The notes under the pieces were generated by a model that worked only from the letters and a program-made list of their open reading frames with translations, was not told the DNA's origin and ran no database searches. Both the position numbers and the translations under genes were made by a program. Source: Agriotes lineatus (taxonomy: Eukaryota > Arthropoda > Insecta > Coleoptera > Elateridae). From it: 64,000 nucleotides of DNA. The stretch spans positions 326,029-390,028 of the forward strand of contig CALNHX010000274.1 of assembly GCA_940337035.1 (NCBI GenBank), written 5' to 3'. Below are positions 8,480 to 19,920 of this stretch, one piece after another (the first letter of the stretch is position 1; the number at the start of each line of letters is the position of its first letter).

Positions 8480-11105
8480 GCGCTTGGCTTGGGGCTTGGC
8501 TTGGCGCTTGGCTTGGCGCTTGGCTTGGCGCTTAGCTTGGCGCTTGGCTTGGCTTTTTACTTGTCGCGTGACTTAACGCGTGGCTTGTCGCTTGGCTTGG
8601 CGCTCTCCTTCGCGCGTGGCTTGGAGCTTGGCTTGGCGCCTTTCTTGGCGCGTGGCTCGGCGTTATTTTTGGCGAGTGGCCTGGCCTTTGGCTTGGCGCT
8701 TGGCTTGGTGTTTGGTTGGCGATTGGCTTGGCGCTTTTGTTGGCGCGTTGCTTGGCGCTTGGCTTGCCGCTTGGCTGGGGCATGGCTTGGCGCTTTTATT
8801 GGCGCTTTTTTTGGCGCGTGGTTTAGCGCTTGGCTGGGCGCTTGGCTTGGCGTTTGGCTTGGCGCTTTTCTTGGCGCGAGGTTTGTCGCTTGGCTTGGCG
8901 CTTTTCTTGGCGTGTGGCTTAGCACTTGGCTTGGCGCTCAACTTGGCGCGTGGCTTGGAGCTTGGCTTGGCGCCTTTCTTGGCGCGTGGCTCGTTGCTAT
9001 TCTTGGCGAGTGGCTGGGCCTTTGGCTTGGCGCTTGGCTTGGCGTTTGGCTTGGCGATTGGCTTGGCGCTTTTGTTGGCGCGTTGCTTGGCGCTTGGCTT
9101 GCCGCTTGGCCTGGGGCATGGCTTGGCGCTTTTATTGGCGCTTTCCTTGGCGCGTGGCTTAGCGCTTGGCTGGGCGCTTGGCTTGGCGTTTGGCTTGGCG
9201 CTTTTCTTGGCGCGAGGTTTGCCGCTTGGTTTAACGTTTTTCTTGGCGCGTAGCTTAGCGCGTGGCCTGTTGCTTGGCTTGGGGCATGGCGTGGCGCTTT
9301 TCTTGGCCCGTGGGTTGGCGCGTGGCTTGGCGGTTGGCTTGTCGCTTGGCTTGGCGCTTTTCTTGGCGCTTAGCTTGGCGCTTTTCTTGGCGCGTGGCTT
9401 GGCGCGTGGCTCGTCGCTTGGCTTGGCGCATGGCGTGGCGCTTTTCTTGGCGCTTGGCTTGGCACTTGGCTTGGCGCTCTCCTTGGCGCGTGGCTTGGAG
9501 CTTGGCTTGCCGCTTGGCTTGGCGCTCTTCTTGGCGCTTGGCTTGGTGCTTTTCTTGGCGCGTGGCTTGTCGCTTGGCTTGGCGCATGGCGTGGCGCTTT
9601 TCTTGGCTCGTAGCTTGGCGCGTGGCTTGGCGCTTGGCTTGGCGCTCTCCTTGGCGCGTGGCTTGGCGCTTGGCTTGCCGCTTGGCTTGGCGCTTTTCTT
9701 GGCATGTGACTTAACGCGTGGCTTGTCGCTTGGCTTGGCGCTCTCCTTGGCGCTTGGCTAGGCGCTTGGCCTGGCGCTTGGCTTGGCGCTTGGTTTAGCG
9801 CTTTTCTTGGCATGTGACTTAACGCGTGGCTTGTCGCTTGGCTTGGCGCTCTCCTTGGCGCGTGGCTTGGAGCTTGGCTTGGCGCCTTTCTTGGCGCGTG
9901 GCTCGGCGCAATTCTCGGCGCGTGGCTGGGTCTTTGGCTTGGCGCTTGGCTTGGTGTTTGGCTTGGCGATTGGCTTGGCGCTTTTCTTGGCGCGTTGCTT
10001 GGCGCTTGGGTTGCCGCTTGGCCTGGGGCATGGCTTGGCGCTTGGCTTGGCGCTCTCTTTGGCGCGTGGCTTGGCGCTTTTCTTGCCACTTGGCTTAACG
10101 CTTTTCTTGGCGCGTAGCTTAGCGCGTGGCTGGGCGCTTGGCTTGTCGCTTGGCTTGGCGCTCTCTTTGGCGCGTGGCTTAGCGCTTTTCTTGCCACTTG
10201 GCTTAACGCTTTTCTTGGCGCGTAGCTTAGCGCGTGGCTTGTCGCTTGGCTTGGCGCTTTTCTTGGCGCTTATCTTGGCGCTTTTCTTGGCGCGTGGGGT
10301 GGCGCGTGGCTTGTCGCTTGGCTTGGCGCATGGCGTGGCTCTTTTCTTGGCGCGTAGCTTGGCGCGTAATTTGTCGCTTGGCTTGGCGCTTGGCTTGGCG
10401 CATGGCGTGGCGCTTTTCCTGGCGCGTAGCTTGGCGCGTGGCTGGGTCTTTGGTTTGGCGCTTGGCTTGGTGTTTGGCTTGGCGATTGGCTTGGCGCTTT
10501 TCTTGGCGCGTTGCTTGGCGCTGGGGTTGCCGCTTGGCCTGGGGCATGGCTTGGCGCTTTTATTGGCACTTTCCTTGGCGCCTGGTTTAGCGCTTGGCTG
10601 GGCGCTTGGCTTGGCGCTTGGCTTGGCGCTTGGCTTGGCGCTTAGCTTGGCGCTTGGCTTGGCTTTTTACTTGTCGCGTGACTTAACGCGTGGCTTGTCG
10701 CTTGGCTTGGCGCTCTCCTTGGCGCGTGGCTTGGAGCTTGGCTTGGCGCCTTTCTTGGCGCGTGGCTCGGCGTTATTTTTGGCGAGTGGCCTGGCCTTTG
10801 GCTTGGCGCTTGGCTTGGTGTTTGGTTGGCGATTGGCTTGGCGCTTTTGTTGGCGCGTTGCTTGGCGCTTGGCTTGCCGCTTGGCTGGGGCATGGCTTAG
10901 CGCTTTTATTGGCGCTTTTTTTGGTGCGTGGTTTAGCGCTTGGCTGGGCGCTTGGCTTGGCGTTTGGCTTGGCGCTTTTCTTGGCGCGAGGTTTGTCGCT
11001 TGGCTTGGCGCTTTTCTTGGCGTGTGGCTTAGCACTTGGCTTGGCGCTCAACTTGGCGCGTGGCTTGGAGCTTGGCTTGGCGCCTTTCTTGGCGCGTGGC
11101 TCGGC
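8480..11105 (+). repeat. 2,110-bp spaced duplication in the array
   Basis: About 8480-8980 recurs at about 10590-11090 (offset 2,110), sharing the rare unit GGCTTTTTACTTGTCGCGTG near 8550 and 10660. A related module lies near 4.6 kb. The offset is not a multiple of 12, so at least one unit in between is off register. Confidence 0.75.
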
Positions 11106-11124
11106 GCTATTCTTGGCGAGTGGC

Positions 11125-12400
11125 TGGGCCTTTGGCTTGGCGCTTGGCTTGGCTCTTGGCTTGGAGCTTGGCTTGGCGCATAGTTTGGCGCTCTCTATAG
11201 CGCGTGGCTTGGCGCTTGTCTGGGCGCTTGGATGGCGCTTGGCTTGGCGCTTGGCTTGACGCTTTCCTTAACGCGTGGCTTGTCGCTTGGCTTGGCGCAT
11301 GGCGTGGCGCTTTTTTTGGCACGTGGCTGGGCGCTTAACTTGGCGTTTGGCTTGGCGCTTAGCTTGGCGCTTTTCTTGTCGCGCAAGTTAACGCGCGGCT
11401 TGTCGCTTGGCTTGGCGCTCTCCTTGGCGCGTGGCTTGGCGCTTGGCTTGGCGAGTGGCTTGGCGCGTGGCTTGGCGCTTGGCTTGGCTCTTGGCTTGGC
11501 GCTTGGCTTGGCGCATAGGTTGGCGCTCTCTATAGCGCGTGGCTTGGCGCTTTCTGCGCGCGTGACTTGTCGCTTTCTTGGCGCGTGGCTTGGCGCTTGG
11601 CTTGGCTCTTGGCTTGGCGCTTGGCTTGGCGCATAGGTTGGCGCTCTCTATAGCGCGTGGCTTGGCGCTTGTCTGGGCGCTTGGATGGCGCTTGGATGGC
11701 GCTTGGCTTGGCGTTTGGCTTGGCGCTTTTCTTGGCGCGAGGTTTGTCGCTTGGCTTGGCGCTTTTCTTGGCGTGTGGCTTAGCACTTGGCTTGGCGCTC
11801 AACTTGGCGCGTGGCTTGGAGCTTGGCTTGGTGCTTGGCTTGGCGCTTGGCTTGTCGCTTGGCTTGGCGCATGGCGTGGCGCTTTTCCTGGCGTGTGGCT
11901 TGGCGCTTGGCTTGGTGCTTGGCTTGGCGATTGGCTTGGCGCTTTTCTTGGCGCGAGGTTTGTCGCTTGGCTTGGCGCTTTTCTTGGCGTGTCGCTTAGC
12001 ACTTGGCTTGGCGCTCAACTTGGCGCGTGGCTTGGAGCTTGGCTTGGCGCCTTTCTTGGCGCGTGGCTCGGCGCTATTCTTGGCGAGTGGCTGGGCCTTT
12101 GGCTTGGCGCTTGGCTTGGCTCTTGGCTTGGCGCTTGGCTTGGCGCATAGGTTGGCGCTCTCTATAGCGCGTGGCTTGGCGCTTGTCTGGGCGCTTGGAT
12201 GGCGCTTGGCTTGGCGCTTGGCTTGACGCTTTCCTTAACGCGTGGCTTGTCGCTTGGCTTGGCGCATGGCGTGGCGCTTTTTTTGGCACGTGGCTGGGCG
12301 CTTAACTTGGCGCTTGGCTTGGCGCTTAGCTTGGCGCTTTTCTTGTCGCGCAAGTTAACGCGCGGCTTGTCGCTTGGCTTGGCGCTCTCCTTGGCGCGTG
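11125..12400 (+). repeat. 967-bp spaced duplication in the array
   Basis: About 11125-11400 matches 12092-12367 at an offset of 967, sharing GCGCTCTCTATAGCGCGTGG and the rare GCGCAAGTTAACGCGCGGC phrase near 11380 and 12347. Further copies of the CTCTATAGCGCG unit lie near 7531, 11526 and 11642. Confidence 0.75.
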
Positions 12401-15025
12401 GCTTGGCGCTTGGCTTGGCGCGTGGCTTGGCGCGTGGCTTGGCGCTTGGCTTGGCGCTTTTCTTTGCGCGTGGCTTGTCGCTTGTCTTGGCGCATGGCGT
12501 GGCGCTTTTCTCGTCGCGTGGCTTGGCGCTTGGCTTGGCGCTTGGCTTGGCGCTTGGCTTGGCACTTGGCTTGGCGCATGGCGTGGCGCTTTTTTTGATA
12601 CGTAACATTGCGCTTGGTTTGGCGCATGGCTTGGCGCTCGCCTTGGCGCGTGGCTTGTCGCTTATCTTGGCGCATGGCGTGGCGCTTTTCTTGGCGCATG
12701 GCTTGGCGCTTGGCTTGGCGCTTGGCTTGGCGCTTGGCTTGGCGCTTGGTTTGGCGCTTGGCTTGGCGTTTACCTTAGCGCGTGGCTTGTCGCTTGGCTT
12801 AGCGCATGGCGTGGCGCGTTTCTTGGCGCGTAGCTTGTCGCTTGGCTTGGCGTCTGTCTTGGCGCTTGTCTTGGCACATGGCATGGAACTGTCATTGGCG
12901 TTTGGCTTGGCGCTTGGCTGGGCGCTTGACTTGGCGCTGTCCTTGGCGCGTGGCTTGGCGCTTGGCTTGGCGCATAACGTGGCGCTTTTCTTGGCGCGTG
13001 GCTTGGCGCTTGGCTTAGCGCTTGGCTTGGCGCTTGGCTTGGCGCTTTTCTAGGCGCGTGGCTTGGCGCGTAGCTTGTCGCTTGGTTTGGTGCTCTCCTT
13101 GGCGCGTGGCTTGGCGCCCGGCTTGGGGCGTGGCTTGGCGCTTGGCTTGGCGCTTTTGTTGGCACGTGGCTTGTCGCTTGTCTTGGCGCTCTCTTTGGTG
13201 CACGGGGTGGCGCTCTCCTTGGCGCGTGGCTTGGCGCTTGGTTTGGCGCCTTTTTTGGCGCGTGGCCTGTCGCTTGGCTTGGCGCATGGCGTGGCGCTTT
13301 TCTTACCGCGTGGCTTGGCGCTTGGCTTGGCGCTTGGCTTGGCGCTTTTCTTGGCGCGTGGCTTGGCGCGTGGCTTGTCGATTGGCTTGGTGCCCTTCTT
13401 GGCGCTTGGTTTGGCGCTTTTTTGGGCGCGTGGCTTGTCGCTTGGCTTGGCGCATGGCGTGGCGCTTTTCTTATCGCGTGGCTTGGCGCTTGGCTTGGCG
13501 CTTTTCTTGGCGCGTGGTTTGGCGCTTAGCTCGGCGCGTGGCTTGGCGCTGGGCTTAACGCTTTTGTTGGCGTGTGGCTTAGCGCGTAGCTTGTCGCTTG
13601 GCTTGGCGCTCGTTTTGGTGCAAGGGGTGGCGCTCTTCTTGGCGCGTGGCTTGGCGCTTGGCTTGGCGCGTGGCTTGGCGCTGGGCTTGGCGATTTTGTT
13701 GGCGCGTGGCTTAGCGCGTGGCTTGTCGCTTGGCTTGGCGCTCTTTTTGGTGCATGGGATGGCGCTCTCCTTGGCGCGTGGCTTATCGCTTGGCTTGGCG
13801 CTCTTTTTGGCGCGTGACTTGTTGCTTGGCTTGGCGCATGTCGTAGCAATTTTCTTGGCGCGTGGCTTGTCGCTTGGCTTGGCGATGATCTTGGCGCTTT
13901 TGTTGTCGCGTGGCTTATCGCGTAGCTTGTCGCTTGGCTTGGCGCTCTCTTTGGTGCTTGGGGTGGCGCTTTTCTTAGCGCGTGGCCTGGCGCTTGGCAT
14001 AGCACTTGGCTTGGAGCTTTTCTTGGTGCGTGGCCTGGCGCGTGGCTTGTCGCTTGGCTTGGCGCGCTCTTCTAGGTGCATGGCATGGCGCTTTTCCTGG
14101 CGCTTGGTTTGGCGCTTGGCTTGGCGCTTGGCTTGGCGCCTTTCTTAACGCGTGGTTTGGCGCGTGGCTTGTCGCTTAGCTTGGCGCTCTCCTTGGTGCA
14201 TGGAGTGGCGCTTTACTCGGCGCGTGTTTTGTCGTTTGGCTTGGCGCTTTTTTTAGTGCGTGGCTTAGCGCGTGGTTTGTCGCTTGGCTTGGCGCTTTTT
14301 TTGGTGCATGGGGTGGCGCTCTTCTTGGCGCGTGGCTTGGCGCTTGGTTTGGCGTTTCTTTTGGCGCGTGGCTTATCGCTTGGCTTGGCGCATGGCGTGG
14401 CGCTTTTTTTGGCGGGTGTCTTGGCGCTTGGCTTAGCGCGTGGCTTGGCGCTTGGCTTAGTGCTTGGCTTGGCGCATGTCGTGGCGCTTTTCTTGGCGCG
14501 TGGCTTGGCGCGTAGCTTGTCGCTTGGTTTGGTGTTCTCCTTGGCGCGTAACTTGGCGCTTGGCTTGGCGCGTGGCGTGGCGCTTCGCATGGCGCTTTTG
14601 TTGGCGCGTGGCTTGGCGCGTGGCTTGTCGCTTGGCTTGGCGCTCTCTTTGGTGCTTGGGGTGGCGCTTTTCTTAGCGCGTGGCTTGGCGCTTGGCTTAC
14701 ACTTGGATTGGAGCTTTTCTTGGAGAGTGGCTTGGCGCGTGGCTTGCCGCTTAACTTAGCGATCTCTTTGGAGCGTTGTTTGGCGCTTGAATTAGCGCTT
14801 GCCTTGGCGTTTTTGTTGGCGCGTGGCTTGGCGCGTGGCTTGGCGCATGGATTGGCGCTTCTCTTGGCGCGATGCTTGTCGCTTGGTTTGGCGCTCTTCT
14901 TGGCGCGTGGCTTGGCGCGTGGCTTGGCGCTTGGTTGGGCGTTTGGCTTGGCGCTTGTCTCGGCGATGGTTTGGCGCTTTTCATAAAGCGTGGTTTAGCG
15001 CGTAGCCTGGCATTTGGTTTGACGC

Positions 15026-17170
15026 TTAGAATGGCGCTTGGCTTGGCGCATTTCTTGACGCGTGGCTTGGCGCGTAGCTTGTCGCTTGGCTTGACGCTCT
15101 CCTTGGTGCATGGGTGGCGCTTTTCTTGGAGCGTGGCTTGGCGCTTGGATTAGCGCTTGGCTTGGCGCTTAGCTTGGCGCCTTTCTTGGCGCGTGGCTTG
15201 GCGCGTGGCTTGGCGATTGGCTTGGCGCTTTTGTTGGCGCGTGATTTGGCGCGTGGCTTTTCGCTTGGCTTGGTGCTCTCCTTGGTGCATGGGATGGCCC
15301 TTTTCTTGGCGCGTGGCTTGGCGCTTGGTTTGGCGCTTGGCTTGGCGCTTTTCTTGGCGAGTGGCCTAGCGCTTGGCTTTTCGCTTGGCTTGGTGCTCTC
15401 CTTGGTGCATGGGATGGCCCTTTTCTTGGCGCGGGGCTTGTCTCTTGGCTTGGCGCTTGGATTAGCGCTTTTTTTAGCGCGTGCCTTGGCGCGTGGCTTG
15501 GCGCATGGATTGGCGCTTTTCTTGGCGCGATGCTTGTCGCTTGACTTGGCGCTTTTCTTGGCGCGTGACTTGGCACTTGACTTGGCGCTTTTGTTGGCGC
15601 GTGGCTTGGCGCGTGGCTTGGCGCATGGATTGGCGCTTCTCTTGGCGCGATGCTTGTCGCTTGGTTTGGCGATTTTCTTGGCGCGTGGCTTGGCGCGTGG
15701 CTTGACGCTTAGCTTGGCGCGTGTTTTGGCGCTTGGCTTGGCGCTTTTATTGGCGTGTGGCATGTCGCGTGGCTTGTCGCTTGGCTTGGCGCGCCTTTCT
15801 TGGTGCATGGCACGGCGCTTTTCCTGGCGCGTGGCTTGGCGCTTGGTTTAACGCTTGGCTTGGCGCTTTTCTTGACGCTTGGCTTGGCGCGTAGCTTGTC
15901 GCTTGGCTTGACGCTCTCCTTGGTGCATGGGTGGCGCTTTTCTTGGCGCGTGGCTTGGCGCTTGGATTAGCGCTTGGCTTGGCGCTTAGCTTGGCGACTT
16001 TCTTTGCGCGTGTCTTGGCGCGTGGCTTGTCGCTTAGTTAGGTGCTCTCCTTGGCGTGTGGCTTGGCGCTTGGCTTGGCGCGTGGTTTGGAGCTAGGCTT
16101 GGCGCGTGGCTTGGCGCTTGGCTTGCCGTTTTTGTTGGCGGGTGGCTTGTCGCTTGGCTTGGCGCTCTTCTTGGCGCGTGGCTTGGCGCTTGGTTTAGCG
16201 CTTGGCTTGGCGCTTTTCTTGACGCGTGGCTTGGCGCGTAGTTTGTCGCTTGGCTTGACGCTCTCCTTGGTGCATGGGTGGCGCTTTTCTTGGCGCGTGG
16301 CTTGGCGCTTGGATTAGCGCTTGGCTTGGCGCTTAGCTTGGCGCCTTTCTTGGCGCGTGGTTTGGCGCGTGGCTTGTCGCTTGGTTAGGTGCTCTCCTTG
16401 GCGCGTGGCTTGGCGCTTGGCTTGGCGCGTGGTTTGGCGCTAGGCTTGGCGCGTGGTTTGGCGCTTGGCTTGGCGTTTTTGTTGGCGGGTGGCTTGTCGC
16501 TTGGCTTGGCGCTCTTCTTGGCGCGTGGCTTGGCGCTTAGCTTGGCGCGTGGTTTGGCGCTTGGCTTGGCGCTTTTCCTGGCGCGTGGCTTGGCGCTTGG
16601 TTTAGCGCTTGGCTTGGCGCTTTTCTTGGCGCGTGGCATGGCGCGTAGCTTGTCGCTTGGCTTGACGCTCTCCTTGGTGCATGGGTGGCGCTTTTCTTGG
16701 CGCGTGGCTTGGCGCTTGGACTAGCGCTTGGCTTGGCGCTTAGCTTGGCGCCTTTCTTGGCGCGTGGTTTGGCATGTGGCTTGGCGCGTGGCTTGTCGCT
16801 TCGTTAGGTGCTCTCCTTGGCGTGTGGCTTGGCGCTTGGCTTGGCGCGTGGCTTGGCGCTAGGCTTGGCGCGTGGCTTGGCGCTTGGGTTGGCGTTTTTG
16901 TTGGCGAGTGGCTTGGCGCGTGGCTTGTCGCTTGGCTTGGCGCTCCCTTTGGTGCATGGGGTGGAGCTCTTCTTGGCGCGTGGCTTGCCGCTTAGCTTGA
17001 CGCTTTCCTTGGCGCGTGGCCTGGCGCGTGGCTTGTCGCTTGGTTTAGCGCTTGGCTTGGCGCTTTTCTTGACGCGTGGCTTGGCGCGTAGCTTGTCGCT
17101 TGGCTTGACGCTCTCCTTGGTGCATAGGTGGCGCTTTTCTTGGCGCGTGGCTTGGCGCTTGGATTAGCGC
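15026..17170 (+). repeat. Array segment duplicated about 7.5 kb downstream
   Basis: This segment reappears at about 22552-24741. The offset is about 7,526 at the start and 7,574 from about 16.0 kb onward, a change of 48 bp or four units. Small differences separate the copies, for example TCGCTTAGTTAGG near 16031 against TCGCTTGGTTAGG near 23605. Confidence 0.8.
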
Positions 17171-17695
17171 TTGGCTTGGCGCTTAGCTTGGCGCGTGGCT
17201 TGGCGCGTAGCTTGTCGCTTGGCTTGACGCTCTCCTTGGTGCATGGGTGGCGCTTTTCTTGGCGCGTGGCTTGGCGCGTGGCTTGTCGCTTGGTTAGGTG
17301 CTCTCCTTGGCGTGTGGCTTGGCGCTTAGCTTGGCTCGTGGTTTGGCGCTTGGCTTGGCGCTTTTCCTGGCGCGTGGCTTGGCGCTTGGTTTAGCGCTTG
17401 GCTTGGCGCTTTTCTTGGCGCGTGGCTTGGCGCGTAGCTTGTCGCTTGGTTAGGTGCTCTCCTTGGCGTGTGGCTTGGCGCTTAGCTTGGCTCGTGGTTT
17501 GGCGCTTGGCTTGGCGCTTTTCCTGGCGCGTGGCTTGGCGCTTGGTTTAGCGCTTGGCTTGGCGCTTTTCTTGGCGCGTGGCTTGGCGCGTAGCTTGTCG
17601 CTTGGCTTGACGCTCTCCTTGGTGCATGGGTGGCGCTTTTCTTGGCGCGTGGCTTGGCGCTTGGATTAGCGCTTGGCTTGGCGCTTAGCTTGGCG

Positions 17696-19093
17696 CCTTT
17701 CTTGGCGCGTGGCTTGGCGCGTGGCTTGGCGCGTGGCTTGTCGCTTGGTTAGGTGCTCTCCTTGGCGTGTGGCTTGGCGCTTGGCTTGGCGCGTGGCTTG
17801 GCGCTAGGCTTGGCGCGTGGCTTGGCGCTTGGGTTGGCGTTTTTGTTGGCGGGTGGCTTGGCGCGTGGCTTGTCGCTTGGCTTGGCGCTCCCTTTGGTGC
17901 ATGGGGTGGCGCTCTTCTTAGCGCGTGGCTTGCCGCTTAGCTTGGCGCTTTCCTTGGCGCGTGGCCTGGCGCGTGGCTTGTCGCTTGGCTTAGCGCTTTC
18001 CTTGGAGCGTGGTTTGGCGCTTGGATTAGCGCTTGGCTTGGCGCTTTTCTTGGCCCGGCGCTTGTCGCTTGGCTTGGCGCTTGGCTTGGCGCTGGCTTGG
18101 CGTTTTTCTGCTTGCATGGCTTTCCGCATGGCTTGTGGCTTGGCTTAGCGCTCTCCATGGTGCGTGGCTTGGCGCTTAGCTTGGCGCGTAGCTTAACGCT
18201 TGGCTTGGCGCTTGGCTTTCTTGGTGCATGGCATGGCGCTTTTCCTGGCGCGTGGCTTGGCGCTTGGTTTAGCGCGTGGCTTGGCGCGTAGCTTGTCGCT
18301 TGGCTTGACGCTCTCCTTGGTGCATGGGGTGGCGCTTTTCTTGGCGCGTGGCTTGGCGCTTGGATTAGCGCTTGGCTTGGCGCTTAGCTTAACGCCTTTC
18401 TTGGCGCGTGGCTTGGCGCGTGGCTTGGCGCGTGGCTTGTCGCTTGGTTAGGTGCTCTCCTTTGTGTGTGGCTTGGCGCTTGGCTTGGCGCGTGGCTTGG
18501 CGCTAGGCTTGGCGCGTGGCTTGGCGCTTGGGTTGGCGTTTTTGTTGGCGGGTGGCTTGGCGCGTGGCTTGTCGCTTGGCTTGGCGCTCCCTTTGGTGCA
18601 TGGGGTGGCGCTCTTCTTAGCGCGTGGCTTGCCGCTTAGCTTGGCGCTTTCCTTGGCGCGTGGCCTGGCGCGTGGCTTGTCGCTTGGCTTAGCGCTTTCC
18701 TTGGAGCGTGGTTTGGCGCTTGGATTAGCGCTTGGCTTGGCGCTTTTCTTGGCCCGGCGCTTGTCGCTTGGCTTGGCGCTTGGCTTGGCGCTGGCTTGGC
18801 GTTTTTCTGCTTGCATGGCTTTCCGCATGGCTTATGGCTTGGCTTAGCGCTCTCCATGGTGCGTGGCTTGGCGCTTAGCTTGGCGCGTAGCTTAACGCTT
18901 GGCTTGGCGCTTGGCTTTCTTGGTGCATGGCATGGCGCTTTTCCTGGCGCGTGGCTTGGCGCTTGGTTTAGCGCGTGGCTTGGCGCGTAGCTTGTCGCTT
19001 GGCTTGACGTTCTCCTTGGTGCATGGGGTGGCGCTTTTTTTGGCGCGTGGTTTGTCGCTTGGCTTGGCGTATAGCGCGGAGCTTTTCTTGGCG
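17696..19093 (+). repeat. 699-bp tandem duplication in the array
   Basis: About 17696-18394 is repeated at 18395-19093. Each copy has the divergent phrase CTGCTTGCATGGCTTTCCGC (near 18107 and 18806) and the phase-breaking TTGGCCCGGCGCTTGTCGC. Later derivatives of the second copy lie near 25.1 and 30.5 kb. Confidence 0.85.
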
Positions 19094-19200
19094 CTTGGCT
19101 TGGCGCTTGGATTAGCGCTTGGCTTGGCGCTTAGCTTGGCGCCTTTCTTGGCGCGTGGTTTGGCGCGTGGCTTGGCGCGTGGCTTGGCGCGTGGCTTGTC

Positions 19201-19815
19201 CTCCTTCGCATGACGGGTGCATTCACAACGACACCAACAGAGGCGCTAACCGTATTGGTAGGAATACTACCATTACATTTAGAAATAAGGAAAAGGGCGG
19301 CCATGTACTGGCTACGAAAGGGTGAGTTAGGCAGAGTACATCAGCTAATAAGCGAAAACGTAAATACCAAGCAGCAGATAAAAGAAATAATACTGACGGA
19401 ATGGCAAGAAAGATGGGCAAATTCCACGAAAGGCAAAAGAACATAAAATCTTCTACCTAGTGTGCAACGGCGCATAAGAAACAACAACTTCAACCCGTCA
19501 CAAGGCTTGATTCATCTAATCACAGGGAATGGCCCGTACCCTGAGTACTTATACAGGTTCAACCTGAGAGAGAATGACACCTGTGAGTGTGGAGAAAGGG
19601 AAACCCCGGAGCATGTGGTCCTCGAGTTTCCGCTCTTGGAAGAAACAGTGGAGGAAGAGAGACGAGCACTGAGAGGCATGACTTTGCAGGAGATTCTGAG
19701 AAACGACAATACGACCCAAAGCTTAAACAAACTAGCGAACAAGGTATCGCAGATGCAAAAGGAAAGATACAATAACATTCGAAACAATATCCAAAACAGG
19801 AACAATATTGCATGA
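19201..19815 (+). pseudogene. ORF2 C-terminal remnant of element 2, copy 1
   Basis: One frame runs from the left junction to the TGA at 19813-19815, interrupted by a TAA at 19444-19446. It begins LLRMTGAFTTTPTEAL, matching the post-RT segment of R1/I-type elements (T-G-A, T-T-P-T-A-L). It then has an EWQ-W and STKGKRT segment (to 19443), LITGNG, and a Cys/His cluster with Cys codons at 19582 and 19588 and His at 19612. The last ligand expected to be Cys is Phe (TTT at 19627-19629). In relatives the segment after STKGR-x-T is usually an aromatic residue followed by a FLP-like motif; here the TAA sits where the aromatic residue is expected, so it is probably a nonsense change. The frame upstream of 19201 is array. 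With no RT domain, one stop and a lost knuckle Cys, this is not functional. Confidence 0.85.
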
Positions 19816-19850
19816 GAACTAATAGACCAAGTAGAAACAAAGCCCAATAC

Positions 19851-19880
19851 AATAAAACAAAAACATATGATAATAATAAA
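19851..19880 (+). promoter_or_regulatory. Two AATAAA polyadenylation-type hexamers, copy 1
   Basis: AATAAA lies at 19851-19856 and 19875-19880 in the 3' region of element 2. The surrounding A-free array cannot supply this hexamer on the + strand, so transcripts crossing the array in this direction would meet it mainly inside the elements. Use as a real signal is inference. Confidence 0.5.
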
Positions 19881-19920
19881 AGAACCTAGATATCTTAAAA
19901 CAGATAAAAGAGACAAAGAG

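Larger units (their letters stand above)
4501..19200 (+). repeat. 12-bp minisatellite array, block 2
   Basis: Same 12-bp family as block 1. No foreign DNA is visible in its 14.7 kb. Near-coextensive open frames of over 940 codons on both strands at about 4.56-7.5 kb show why open frames mean nothing here. Between about 12.8 and 15 kb the modules are richer in GCGCGTGGCTTG and in GTGCATGG and GTGCACGG variants and show less obvious large-scale duplication. From about 16 kb, modules carrying TCGCTTGGTTAGGTGCTCTCC recur (for example near 16378, 17287, 17742 and 18441). Confidence 0.97.
19201..19920 (+). mobile_element. 5'-truncated non-LTR retrotransposon (element 2), copy 1
   Basis: 720 bp of A-rich non-array DNA in the same orientation as element 1 but from a different family. 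It holds an ORF2 C-terminal remnant to a TGA at 19813-19815 and a short (about 105-bp) A-rich 3' region with two AATAAA motifs, but no long poly(A) or repeat tail. The element begins CTCCTTCGC and the array resumes with CTCCTTGGC at 19921. The shared CTCCTT is either a 6-bp target duplication or microhomology at the junction. Compared with the canonical array phrase at 17738-17770, 15 bp of array between GGCTTGTC and CTCCTT are missing. Copies 2-4 share these junctions and so descend from one insertion. Confidence 0.88.

Noticed and set aside
16378..18455. TTAGG, the insect telomere repeat, seen in GGTTAGGTGC
   Set aside because: It occurs singly within a variant unit and never in tandem.
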